64,000 nt of DNA. Origin: JACVRW01 sp036407035. GTDB taxonomy: Bacteria > Actinomycetota > Thermoleophilia > Solirubrobacterales > Thermoleophilaceae. Positions within the stretch are counted from its first letter, which is position 1; each line of letters opens with the position of its first letter. Made by a program: the position numbers and the translations under genes. Below are positions 16,207-22,935 of this stretch, in pieces. The stretch is from positions 1 through 64,000 of the forward strand of contig DASXAA010000064.1 of the NCBI GenBank assembly GCA_036407035.1. Reading direction: 5' to 3'. Under the pieces are notes generated by a model. That model saw only the letters and a list, made by a program, of their open reading frames with translations, ran no database searches and was not told where the DNA came from.

Positions 16207-17087
16207 GCGGCCGCCACGTCCTCCCGCAGGCGGGCGCCGAGCAGGCCCTGGGGGCGAATCAGGAGGACCGCGAACACGAACACGTACGGCACCGCGGTCG
16301 CCCATGCCGGCGAGATGTAGGTGACCGTCAGCGCCTCCGCCACTCCGAGGCAGAGCGCGCCGATCAACGCGCCGGGCAGGCTGCCCATGCCGCCCAGCAC
16401 GATGATGCCGAGCAGGCGCGCGATCCACTGGTAATGCGAGCCGGGCAGGAAGGGGTAGAGCACGCTGACGATCGAGCCGCCCGCGCCGGCGCTGGCCACG
16501 CCGATCGCGAACGTCAGCGCCGACACGCCGCCGATCTTCACCCCCACCAGCTCGGCCCCCTGGGGGTTAACGGCGCTCGCCCTGATCGCGCGGCCGGTCC
16601 AGGTGCGGTTGAGGAAGAGGTACAGCCCGGAGAGGACGACGAGCGCCACGAGCCCGCCGTAGACCTGGGCCTTCGGCAGGAAGACGTCGCCGATGTTGAA
16701 GGACTGGTTGAAGTAGGCGGGACGGACGGAATGCGAGGTGTTGCCCCACAGCGAGCCCATGACGCCCTCGAGGAGCAGGGCAAGCCCGAACGTGAGCAGG
16801 ACGGTCGCCGCCGCCGGGCCGCGGCGGATGCGCCCCACCGTCGTCTGGTAGAGGACCCAGCCGAAGACGAACATCGAGGGCGCGGTGATCAGGATCGCCG
16901 CCAGCGGGTCGACGCCGGTGGCGGTCCAGAGCGAGTAGGTCAGGAAGGCGGCGAGGATGAGGAACGCGCCGTGGGCGATGTTGATCACGCCCATGACGCC
17001 GAAGATCAGCGTGAGTCCCGAGGCGAGCAGCGCATAGACCCCGCCCACCAGCAGGCCGAGGACGATGGTCTGGATGAACTCGGTCAC
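16203..17087 (-). CDS. livH: Branched-chain-type ABC permease (LivH-like), cluster 1
   Basis: A 294-residue inner-membrane permease with about eight hydrophobic segments and the LivH-type regions LASGLTLIFGVMGVINIAHGA and LGGMGSLPGALIGAL. GTG 17087 starts 60 bases after the binding-protein gene, and a strong hairpin (17100-17137) lies between them. It pairs with the LivM domain of the fusion protein to form the channel. Confidence 0.92.
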   Translation of the reverse strand: MTEFIQTIVLGLLVGGVYALLASGLTLIFGVMGVINIAHGAFLILAAFLTYSLWTATGVDPLAAILITAPSMFVFGWVLYQTTVGRIRRGPAAATVLLTFGLALLLEGVMGSLWGNTSHSVRPAYFNQSFNIGDVFLPKAQVYGGLVALVVLSGLYLFLNRTWTGRAIRASAVNPQGAELVGVKIGGVSALTFAIGVASAGAGGSIVSVLYPFLPGSHYQWIARLLGIIVLGGMGSLPGALIGALCLGVAEALTVTYISPAWATAVPYVFVFAVLLIRPQGLLGARLREDVAAA

Positions 17088-17099
17088 GTGGTCTACACC

Positions 17100-17137
17100 G
17101 GCTTGCGGGAAGCGTCCCTGGCAGCTTCCCGCAAGCC
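17100..17137. other. Strong hairpin between livJ and livH (cluster 1)
   Basis: Perfect 14-bp stem: GGCTTGCGGGAAGC (17100-17113) pairs with GCTTCCCGCAAGCC (17124-17137) around a 10-base loop. Read on the plus strand it is followed by TTTT, but all nearby genes are on the minus strand, where no T-run follows. In the livJ-to-livH transcript it would act as a 3' stabiliser or partial terminator that keeps the binding protein more abundant than the permease, as known for other binding-protein operons. Function inferred. Confidence 0.7.
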
Positions 17138-17147
17138 TTTTACCCCC

Positions 17148-18404
17148 CTATTGCTGCGGCATCCAGCCCGGAATGATCTTGTCGGTGGTCGCCGCTGCCT
17201 CTGGCAGCACGATCTCGGGCACGCCGCTCTGCCATTGGCCGACCAGGAACTGACCCTGCGGGCGGCCCTGCTCGTCCCAGCTGAGCGGGCCGAGGATCGT
17301 GTCGACCTCGTTGTCGCGGATCCAGTCGGCCAGCTTCAGCTGGTCGTCGATGCTGCCCACCTCCTCCACCGCCTTCTGCAGCACCTCGGCGGTGGCGAAC
17401 GCGTCGGCCGCGTCCTCCGGCACCTCGGTCCCGCCGAACATCTCCTGGTACTTCGCCACGAACTCGGCGTTCCCCGGCGTCTTCGCCTCCTTGCTGTGGC
17501 TGACCGCGTAGAAGATGCCCTCGGTGTTGCCCTTGCCGATGCCCTTCGCGTACTGATCCCCGAACGAGGGGGCGCTCGTCTGGTAGAGCATGTCCGGCGT
17601 GTAGCCGGACTTGAGCAGAGCGCGCACGAAGCTCACGCCGTCCTCGAATGTCGCGCCGTGCACGACCAGGTCCGCGTTGGTCGCCTTTATGGCGCTGACG
17701 ATGCCGTCGAGGTTCGGGTTGTCGATCGTGTAGGTCTTGCGGTACACGGTCTTGATGCCCGCGCCCTTGAGGATCTTCTCGATCCCCTCTGAGGTCGGCT
17801 GGGCGAACGGGTCGTCCAGGGTCGGATAGGCGGCGGTCTTGGGCCGCTCGTCCGCCGGCAGCTCGGTGACCCACTTGGCCCACACGTCGCCCTGGTGGTC
17901 CGAGGTCGCCTGCTGGGCGAAGAAGATGTACTTGTAGCCGCGGTCGAAGATCTCCGGGGCGCCGCCGGCGGGCTCGACGTAGAGCATCCGGTTCTTCTCC
18001 GCGACCGACGACGCCGGCAGGTTCAGCAGCGAGGAGAAGGTGCCGAGCAGCAGGTCGACGTTGTCCTTGCTGATGAGGGCGTTGTAGTCGGTGACGACCG
18101 TGTTCTGGTTGCTCGCGTCGTCCTTGATGACCATCTGGACCTTGCGGTCGAGCAGGCCGCCCTGCTCGTTGATCATCGCCTCCCAGACCTTGTAGCCCTG
18201 CTGGGCGGCCTTGCCGGGCTCCGAGAACTCGCCGGTCAGGGGCAGCGACGCGCCGATCTTGATCGTGCCGCCACCGCCACCGCCGCCACCGCCGCCGCTG
18301 TCGTCGTCACCCCCGCAGCCGGCGCCCAGAAGGGCGGCTCCCAGCACCAGGCTCGCGGCGAGGAGGCGTAGCTTCCCCACGGCGTGCCAACGCAGCTTCC
18401 CCAT
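17148..18404 (-). CDS. livJ: Periplasmic/lipoprotein substrate-binding protein of the branched-chain ABC family, cluster 1
   Basis: 418 residues. The ATG at 18404 follows GGAGG. A lipoprotein signal ends at a Cys (LLGAGC), followed by GGDDDS and about ten consecutive Gly, a flexible tether. The mature part is a type 1 periplasmic-binding fold (LivJ/LivK group; starts TIKIGASLPLTGEF). It is the first gene of the 13.7-kb catabolic operon, with two overlapping LacI-type operators 25 bases upstream. The ligand is probably the pathway substrate. Confidence 0.92.
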   Translation of the reverse strand: MGKLRWHAVGKLRLLAASLVLGAALLGAGCGGDDDSGGGGGGGGGGTIKIGASLPLTGEFSEPGKAAQQGYKVWEAMINEQGGLLDRKVQMVIKDDASNQNTVVTDYNALISKDNVDLLLGTFSSLLNLPASSVAEKNRMLYVEPAGGAPEIFDRGYKYIFFAQQATSDHQGDVWAKWVTELPADERPKTAAYPTLDDPFAQPTSEGIEKILKGAGIKTVYRKTYTIDNPNLDGIVSAIKATNADLVVHGATFEDGVSFVRALLKSGYTPDMLYQTSAPSFGDQYAKGIGKGNTEGIFYAVSHSKEAKTPGNAEFVAKYQEMFGGTEVPEDAADAFATAEVLQKAVEEVGSIDDQLKLADWIRDNEVDTILGPLSWDEQGRPQGQFLVGQWQSGVPEIVLPEAAATTDKIIPGWMPQQ

Positions 18405-18428
18405 CAAGGACCTCCTCCGCTCGCAGCC

Positions 18429-18455
18429 TGCAAACGTTTGCTGCAATCGTTTGTG
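18429..18455. promoter_or_regulatory. Two adjoining LacI-type operators before the catabolic operon
   Basis: Site 1 at 18429-18442 (TGCAAACGTTTGCT) contains a perfect 12-bp palindrome. Site 2 at 18442-18455 (TGCAATCGTTTGTG) is an imperfect copy, 13 bases further along. They lie 25-51 bases upstream of the livJ start. Half-sites match those at 19, 19659 and 22465. Repression by the adjacent LacI protein and relief by a pathway metabolite is the natural reading (inferred). Confidence 0.7.
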
Positions 18456-18506
18456 CAGCCTAGTGACGCCACATCGGCTTGTCAAGCGGGCGTTCGGCAC
18501 GGTCCC

Positions 18507-18574
18507 CCGCTCGGCAGCGCCGCCCGGCATGGCATGCACCCCGCTCGGGAGCACCGCCCGGCATGGCATGCACC
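18507..18574. repeat. Tandem duplication of a 34-bp unit
   Basis: Units 18507-18540 and 18541-18574 differ at two of 34 positions. Each begins CCGCTCGG and ends GGCATGGCATGCACC. They lie between the lacI stop and the livJ operators. With no spacers and only two units this is not CRISPR-like. A small palindrome CCCTCCGGAGGG (18587-18598) follows, close to the lacI stop. Function unknown. Confidence 0.7.
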
Positions 18575-18604
18575 GCTTGGGGTTTACCCTCCGGAGGGCG
18601 TCGG

Positions 18605-19645
18605 CTAAGCGCGCGGCTTCGCGGTCGACGCCCGCACCACGAGCGCCGGCTCCAGCTGCACCTGCTTCGCCTCGCCCCCGTCCTGCAGCAGGCCGAGCAT
18701 CAGCTCGGCGGCGGCCGTACCGATCTCGTAGTGCGGGATGCGGATCGTGGTCAGCGGCGGATTGAAGCGGTCGGCGAACGGCATGTCGTTGAAGCCGACC
18801 ACCGACAGGTCCTCGGGACATGCGAGGCCGCGCTCGGCGAGCACGTCGTAGCAGCCGAGCGCGATCAGGTCGTTGCCGGCCACGATCGCGGTCAGGCCGG
18901 GTGCGCCGTCGAGCAGCAGGCGGCAGGCGCGGCCGCCCTGGGCTTCCGTGAACGCGCCGCTCACGACCACGTGGGCGGGGTCGGGGTCGAGCCCCGCCTC
19001 CTTCATCGCGTTCAGGAAGCCCTCGTGGCGGTCGAACCCGGTCGACAGGTCGAGCGGACCCGCCACGTGACCGATCAGCTTGTGGCCGAGCTCAACCAGG
19101 TGCGCAACCGCGAGCCCGACACCGGCGCTGTCGTCGGCGGTCGCCGCGGGGATCTGCGCCTCGGGCGCGCGGCGGTTGACGAGCACGAGCGGCACCCTCG
19201 AGTCCACGATCTCGTCGAGAAGCTGGTGGTCTCGATGGGCGGTGGCCGCGATGATCCCGTCGATCTGACGCGCACGCATCGTCTGCCAGTCGATCCGCTC
19301 GCGCTCGGGGTCGTTGTCGGTGTTCGCCATCAGCGGCGTGTAGCCGTCCTCCTCCAGGCGGTCCTCGATCCCGCGCAGGATCGGCGGGAAGAGCGGGTTG
19401 GTGAGGTCCGGGATCAGCACGCCGATCGTGTACGAGCGGTTGGTCTTGAGGCCGCGTGCGATCGGGTTGGGCCGGTAGCCGAGCTCCTCGGCCGCGGCGA
19501 GCACGCGCCGCGCGGTCTCGGAGTTGACGAGCCCGCGCGTCTCCTCGTTGAGCGCCCGCGACGCCGTCCCCGGATGCACGTCGGCGACGCGCGCGACGTC
19601 GCGCAGCGTCACCCGCGTGGTCGTCCTCTCGCGGCCCACGGCCAT
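18605..19645 (-). CDS. LacI-family transcriptional regulator
   Basis: 346 residues. The N-terminal HTH and hinge read TLRDVARVADVHPGTASRALN, ending in GLKTNRSYTIGVLIPDL. A periplasmic-binding-like effector domain follows (about 65-340), with FNDMPFADRFNPPLTTIRIP typical of the family. ATG 19645 is the family-typical start; a longer upstream extension is not supported. It lies between the catabolic operon and the E1 genes, and palindromes of the LacI type precede both, the plus-strand operon and this gene. It is therefore the probable local regulator. The effector is unknown. Confidence 0.92.
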   Translation of the reverse strand: MAVGRERTTTRVTLRDVARVADVHPGTASRALNEETRGLVNSETARRVLAAAEELGYRPNPIARGLKTNRSYTIGVLIPDLTNPLFPPILRGIEDRLEEDGYTPLMANTDNDPERERIDWQTMRARQIDGIIAATAHRDHQLLDEIVDSRVPLVLVNRRAPEAQIPAATADDSAGVGLAVAHLVELGHKLIGHVAGPLDLSTGFDRHEGFLNAMKEAGLDPDPAHVVVSGAFTEAQGGRACRLLLDGAPGLTAIVAGNDLIALGCYDVLAERGLACPEDLSVVGFNDMPFADRFNPPLTTIRIPHYEIGTAAAELMLGLLQDGGEAKQVQLEPALVVRASTAKPRA

Positions 19646-19658
19646 GGTGCGCTGATTA

Positions 19659-19672
19659 TGCACGCGTTTGCA
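19659..19672. promoter_or_regulatory. Imperfect LacI-type operator upstream of lacI
   Basis: TGCACGCGTTTGCA: the half-sites match the TGCAAAC consensus at 5 and 7 of 7 positions. It lies 14 bases before the lacI start codon, a position suited to autorepression. Inferred from similarity to the sites at 18429 and 22465. Confidence 0.5.
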
Positions 19673-19910
19673 GCCGCCTCGGGGCGGGGCAAGCGGGCGC
19701 CCGCGCCTGGATTGGTCTGCGCAGGGACGCGGGCCAGGGCCGTGTGCGTCGTGGCGCATGGGGCGAGACGGGAGGCTGCTGGGCTGGGGAAGGGTCTGCT
19801 CGCCTGCGGCGGCGAGGGGCGCTGGGCGTGGTGTGGCGGCTCTCGGTGAACCTGGGGTCGACGTAGACGGGCCGCACTCGGCGAGGCCGCGCTCACCGCC
19901 CGAGCGTGGC

Positions 19911-20057
19911 GTTTCCGCGGGGGTGCGTACCCGGTTGAGTCAGGCGTCTCGGGGCGCCTTGGGGGCTGCGGCGAGCGACCGGGGGTCGCGAAGGCCGCCG
20001 CCCGCCGGGGGTGTTCAACGTTGCGGGAGCGATAGTCCCGCTTTGTCGAACACCCCC
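19911..20057. repeat. Dispersed 147-bp repeat, copy 2
   Basis: Direct-orientation copy of 4411-4557. The terminal 51-base hairpin (20007-20057) differs from copy 1 at one loop base (GCGATAG for GCAATAG). The hairpin is thus the most conserved part, which suggests that it is the functional core. It lies downstream of the minus-strand E1 beta gene. Confidence 0.75.
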
Positions 20058-20378
20058 CGAAACGGGCCCCCCCTTCCCCAGCCCAACAGCGTCCCGTACC
20101 GCCCCCGCGCGCCAGGCAGACCGCCCAACCGGTCGTCCGCCGGCGGCGGCGAGCCTGGGCGGGACGCCGGCGCACCGGAGGCTGCGACGAGCGCGGCCGC
20201 CGGCGGTCAAGAGCGGCGCGACCCGGGGGACGCGACGCCCGGCCACCCGGCCCCCACCCGCAACCTGAGCGAAACGGATATGCAGCGTGGGCCTATGGCG
20301 CCCGGATCGACCACTGCTCCCGAGAGATCCGCGCCGGCTCCCTTCCCGGCGTTAGCGCCCGGGCCGTGGAATCAACCA

Positions 20379-21353
20379 CTAGCCTGCTCGGCCGCGGATC
20401 GCCCGGGCGATCGCCTCGCCGTCCGGGATGAAGGCGTCCTCCAGCGTCGGGCTGTACGGGATCGGCGTCTCGCCGGTCGCCACGACCCACGCGTCGTCGA
20501 GGTCGTGCAGGGCCTCGGCGGCGACCGTTCCCACGAGCCCGGCTGCCCATCCGCCCAGCCGCGGGCCCTCCTCCACCGCCACGATCCGGTTCGTCTTCTC
20601 GACGGACGCCAGGACGGTCTGGAGGTCCAGCGGGCGCAGCGTGCGCAGGTCCACCACCTCGGCGTCGATGCCGTCGGACGCGAGCGCGTCGGCCGCGGCC
20701 AGCGCGTCGTGTACCCCGCGCGCCACCGAGGCGATCGTCACGTCGCTCCCCTCGCGCACGACGCGCGCCTGGCCGAGCGGCACCACGTCGCCGTTCGACG
20801 GCGGCGGCCCCTTCACCGAGTAGAGCCGCTTGTGCTCGAGGAAGATCACCGGGTTGTCGTCGCGGATGGCGCCCTTCAGCAGCCCCTTCGCGTCCGCCGG
20901 GGTCGACGGCGCCGCGATCTTGAGCCCCGGGATCCCCTGGAACCACGTGGCGTGGAACTGCGAGTGCATCGCCCCGAACCGGCCACCGCCCCCGACCGCC
21001 GAGCGGACCACGAGCGGCACGCCTCCCTGCTCGTTCGACACGTACCAGAACTTCGCCGCCTGGTTCACGAGGCTGTCCATCGCCAGCCCCATGAAGTCGC
21101 CGAACATGATCTCGAACACCGGCCGCATGCCCGTGACCGCGGCGCCGAATGCGGCGCCGGCGAGCGCCAGCTCGGAGATCGGCGTGTCGAAGACGCGCTC
21201 GTCGCCGAAGCGCTCGTGCAGCTCGGGCGTCGCCTTGAAGACGCCCCCGGGCGCCGCCACGTCCTCGCCGAAGAAGATCACGGCCGGGTCGCGCTCGAGC
21301 TCCTCGGCGAGCGCATCGCGGATCGCGACCCGGAACTCGAGCTGCTCGCTCAC
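20379..21353 (-). CDS. TPP-dependent 2-oxoacid dehydrogenase E1 component, beta subunit (PdhB/AcoB-like)
   Basis: A 324-residue E1 beta subunit. It has the N-terminal pyrimidine-binding domain (FFGEDVAAPGGVFKAT, FDTPISELALAGAAFGAAV) and the C-terminal transketolase domain (VVDLRTLRPLDLQTVLASVEKT). GTG 21353 overlaps the alpha stop (GTGA). No E2 or E3 gene lies nearby, so the complex must use partners encoded elsewhere. It could equally be a pyruvate, acetoin or branched-chain oxoacid enzyme. The upstream LacI-type operator ties it to the catabolic regulon. Confidence 0.88.
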   Translation of the reverse strand: MSEQLEFRVAIRDALAEELERDPAVIFFGEDVAAPGGVFKATPELHERFGDERVFDTPISELALAGAAFGAAVTGMRPVFEIMFGDFMGLAMDSLVNQAAKFWYVSNEQGGVPLVVRSAVGGGGRFGAMHSQFHATWFQGIPGLKIAAPSTPADAKGLLKGAIRDDNPVIFLEHKRLYSVKGPPPSNGDVVPLGQARVVREGSDVTIASVARGVHDALAAADALASDGIDAEVVDLRTLRPLDLQTVLASVEKTNRIVAVEEGPRLGGWAAGLVGTVAAEALHDLDDAWVVATGETPIPYSPTLEDAFIPDGEAIARAIRGRAG

Positions 21354-22453
21354 GGCGCGAACTCCGTCGCCCGCTCCTCTGCGGGATCGGGGTAGGGGCC
21401 GGCAAGCGCCGCTTCGCTCGCCGCGGCCATCCGCTCCTTGGCGCGCGTCTCGGCGGCGGCGACGTCCTCCTCGTCGACACCCAGGTCGAGCAGACGCGAG
21501 CGCGTGATCAGGAGCGGGTCGCGGCCGAGCCAGCGCTCCACCTCCTCCTTCGGCCGATAGGTGGCCGGATCCGATTTCGAGTGGCCGTAGTGGCGGTAGG
21601 TCTGGCACTCGAGCAGGGTCGGCCCGCCGCCCGAGCGGGCGCGATGGGCGGCCTCGGCGGCCGCGTCGTGGACCGCCCAGAGATCGTTGCCGTCCACGAG
21701 CCGCGCGGGGATGCCGAACGACGCGGCGCGCGCGGCGATGTCCCTGCCGGCGGTGACCTGGTGCATCGGCGTGAACTCGCCGTAGAAGTTGTTCTCGCAA
21801 ACGTAGACCACCGGCAGCCGCAGCACCTGGGCGAAGTTGAGGCACTCGTGGAAGTAGCCGGTGTTGACGGCGCCGTCGCCGAAGAACGCGAGCGCCACGC
21901 GCGCGTTGCGGCCCGCCGTGAGCGCCGCCCCGGTGGCGGCCGCGATGCTCCCACCGACGATCCCGAAGCAACCGACGAGCCCGTGCTCGAGGTCGATCAC
22001 GTTCATCGATCCGGCCCGGCCGCCGCACACGCCCGTCGCCCGCCCGAGCATCTCCGCCGCGAGCGGCTCCGGGTCGGTGCCCTTGGCGAGCGCGTGCCCG
22101 TGGCCGCGGTAGGTCCCGGCGACGTAGTCGTCCGGCTGCAGCGCCATGCACGCGCCGACCGGCACCGCCTCCTGGCCGGCCGACAGGTGGGTCGTCCCGT
22201 GCACCTCGCCCTTGAGGAAGAGCCGGTGCATCTCGGTCTCGAACTCGCGGATCAGCACCATCCGCTCGTACGCGGCGACGTAGGGGGCCGGATCGGGCGG
22301 CGCCGCCGACGGCTCCGGCGGCCCCGTGCGCTGCGGCGCCGCCGTGGGCTCGGGCGTCGCGGCGCCCGGCGCCGAGGGCGCCGGCGGCCCCGCGGACCCG
22401 GGAGGTCCACCGGGTAGAGGCGTTCCCGCTACGCGCGTCTTCTCCGTGGCCAA
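21350..22453 (-). CDS. TPP-dependent 2-oxoacid dehydrogenase E1 component, alpha subunit (PdhA/AcoA-like)
   Basis: 367 residues from TTG 22453 (AGGGAG 6 bases upstream). After about nine residues comes a Pro/Ala-rich, probably disordered stretch to about residue 50. The E1 alpha fold follows: GTYRGHGHALAKG, the TPP motif GDGAVNTGYFHECLNFA...ENN, and phosphorylation-loop-like YRHYGHSKSDPATYRP. It forms an alpha2beta2 enzyme with the next gene. An operator 12 bases before the start overlaps the promoter-proximal leader. Substrate not determinable. Confidence 0.88.
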   Translation of the reverse strand: MATEKTRVAGTPLPGGPPGSAGPPAPSAPGAATPEPTAAPQRTGPPEPSAAPPDPAPYVAAYERMVLIREFETEMHRLFLKGEVHGTTHLSAGQEAVPVGACMALQPDDYVAGTYRGHGHALAKGTDPEPLAAEMLGRATGVCGGRAGSMNVIDLEHGLVGCFGIVGGSIAAATGAALTAGRNARVALAFFGDGAVNTGYFHECLNFAQVLRLPVVYVCENNFYGEFTPMHQVTAGRDIAARAASFGIPARLVDGNDLWAVHDAAAEAAHRARSGGGPTLLECQTYRHYGHSKSDPATYRPKEEVERWLGRDPLLITRSRLLDLGVDEEDVAAAETRAKERMAAASEAALAGPYPDPAEERATEFAP

Positions 22454-22464
22454 CTCTCGCTCCC

Positions 22465-22478
22465 TGCAAACGTTTGCG
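22465..22478. promoter_or_regulatory. LacI-type operator before the E1 genes
   Basis: TGCAAACGTTTGCG with a perfect 12-bp palindrome (22466-22477), identical over 12 bases to the first site before livJ. It adjoins the ribosome-binding site of the TTG-started E1 alpha gene, so binding there would block initiation. Regulator assignment inferred. Confidence 0.65.
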
Positions 22479-22935
22479 AACTCGGTCGCACAAGCATAGA
22501 CGGGATCGAGTGTCGAGTTTGTCGGGCTCCAACCTCCTCGGGATCCCGCGGCGTCCCGGTCCACTGTCGAGTCAGTTCCCGTGAGTGGAACCAACTCGAC
22601 AATCGACTGGGCGGGGGCCGGCGCCCGCGGGCCGGCGCCGTGGCGGGCCTGGCGTTTACTGATGGCGACCACGGTGGGGCCGGGGGGTGGGCTGGTTTCC
22701 GTTGCACTATGCGTCGCAATCCGGCCCACCCCTCGGAATTCGGCCGGCGGCCGATCCAGTGTCGAGTTTGTCGGGCTGAGGCCGACCAGGTCGACACTCG
22801 ACTTCCGCTGCGCGCCGGCCGCAGGGGGCGCGCCGGCCGCACGGCGCGCGCCGGCCACACGGGGCGGGCCGAGCACACGGGGCGTGACCGCGGCGCGGCG
22901 GCGGGGCGCGGCGGAGCGCGGGCGCTGCCCGCCCC
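22479..22935. repeat. Intergenic region with a family of TCGA-rich palindromes
   Basis: 457 bases without a gene. Unit A has GTGTCGAGTTTGTCGGGCT (about 22510-22528), repeated in unit C (about 22760-22778). Unit B (about 22564-22602) folds as TGTCGAGT/ACTCGACA outer arms and GTTCC/GGAAC inner arms. Unit C folds as GTGTCGA/TCGACAC outside and GTCGG/CCGAC inside. The bipartite stem recalls the 147-bp repeat but the sequence differs. Probably REP-like elements. Confidence 0.6.

Larger units (their letters stand above)
19646..20378. other. 733-base intergenic region with operator and dispersed repeat
   Basis: No convincing gene. It holds the lacI promoter region with an operator-like site (19659-19672) and copy 2 of the 147-bp repeat (19911-20057). 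A GAATCAACC-type motif lies directly after the stop of the E1 beta gene (20369-20382). Open frames here are short, lack ribosome sites and have no recognisable domains. Confidence 0.6.

Noticed and set aside
13664..17087. Frameshift artefact joining livM and livG
   Set aside because: The frame is continuous with a plausible linker and both domains intact; fusion is the simpler reading.
17100..17141. Rho-independent terminator on the plus strand (hairpin plus TTTT)
   Set aside because: No plus-strand gene ends here; the T-run is on the wrong side for the minus-strand operon.
18507..18574. Short CRISPR array
   Set aside because: Two directly abutting units without spacers and no cas genes in the window.
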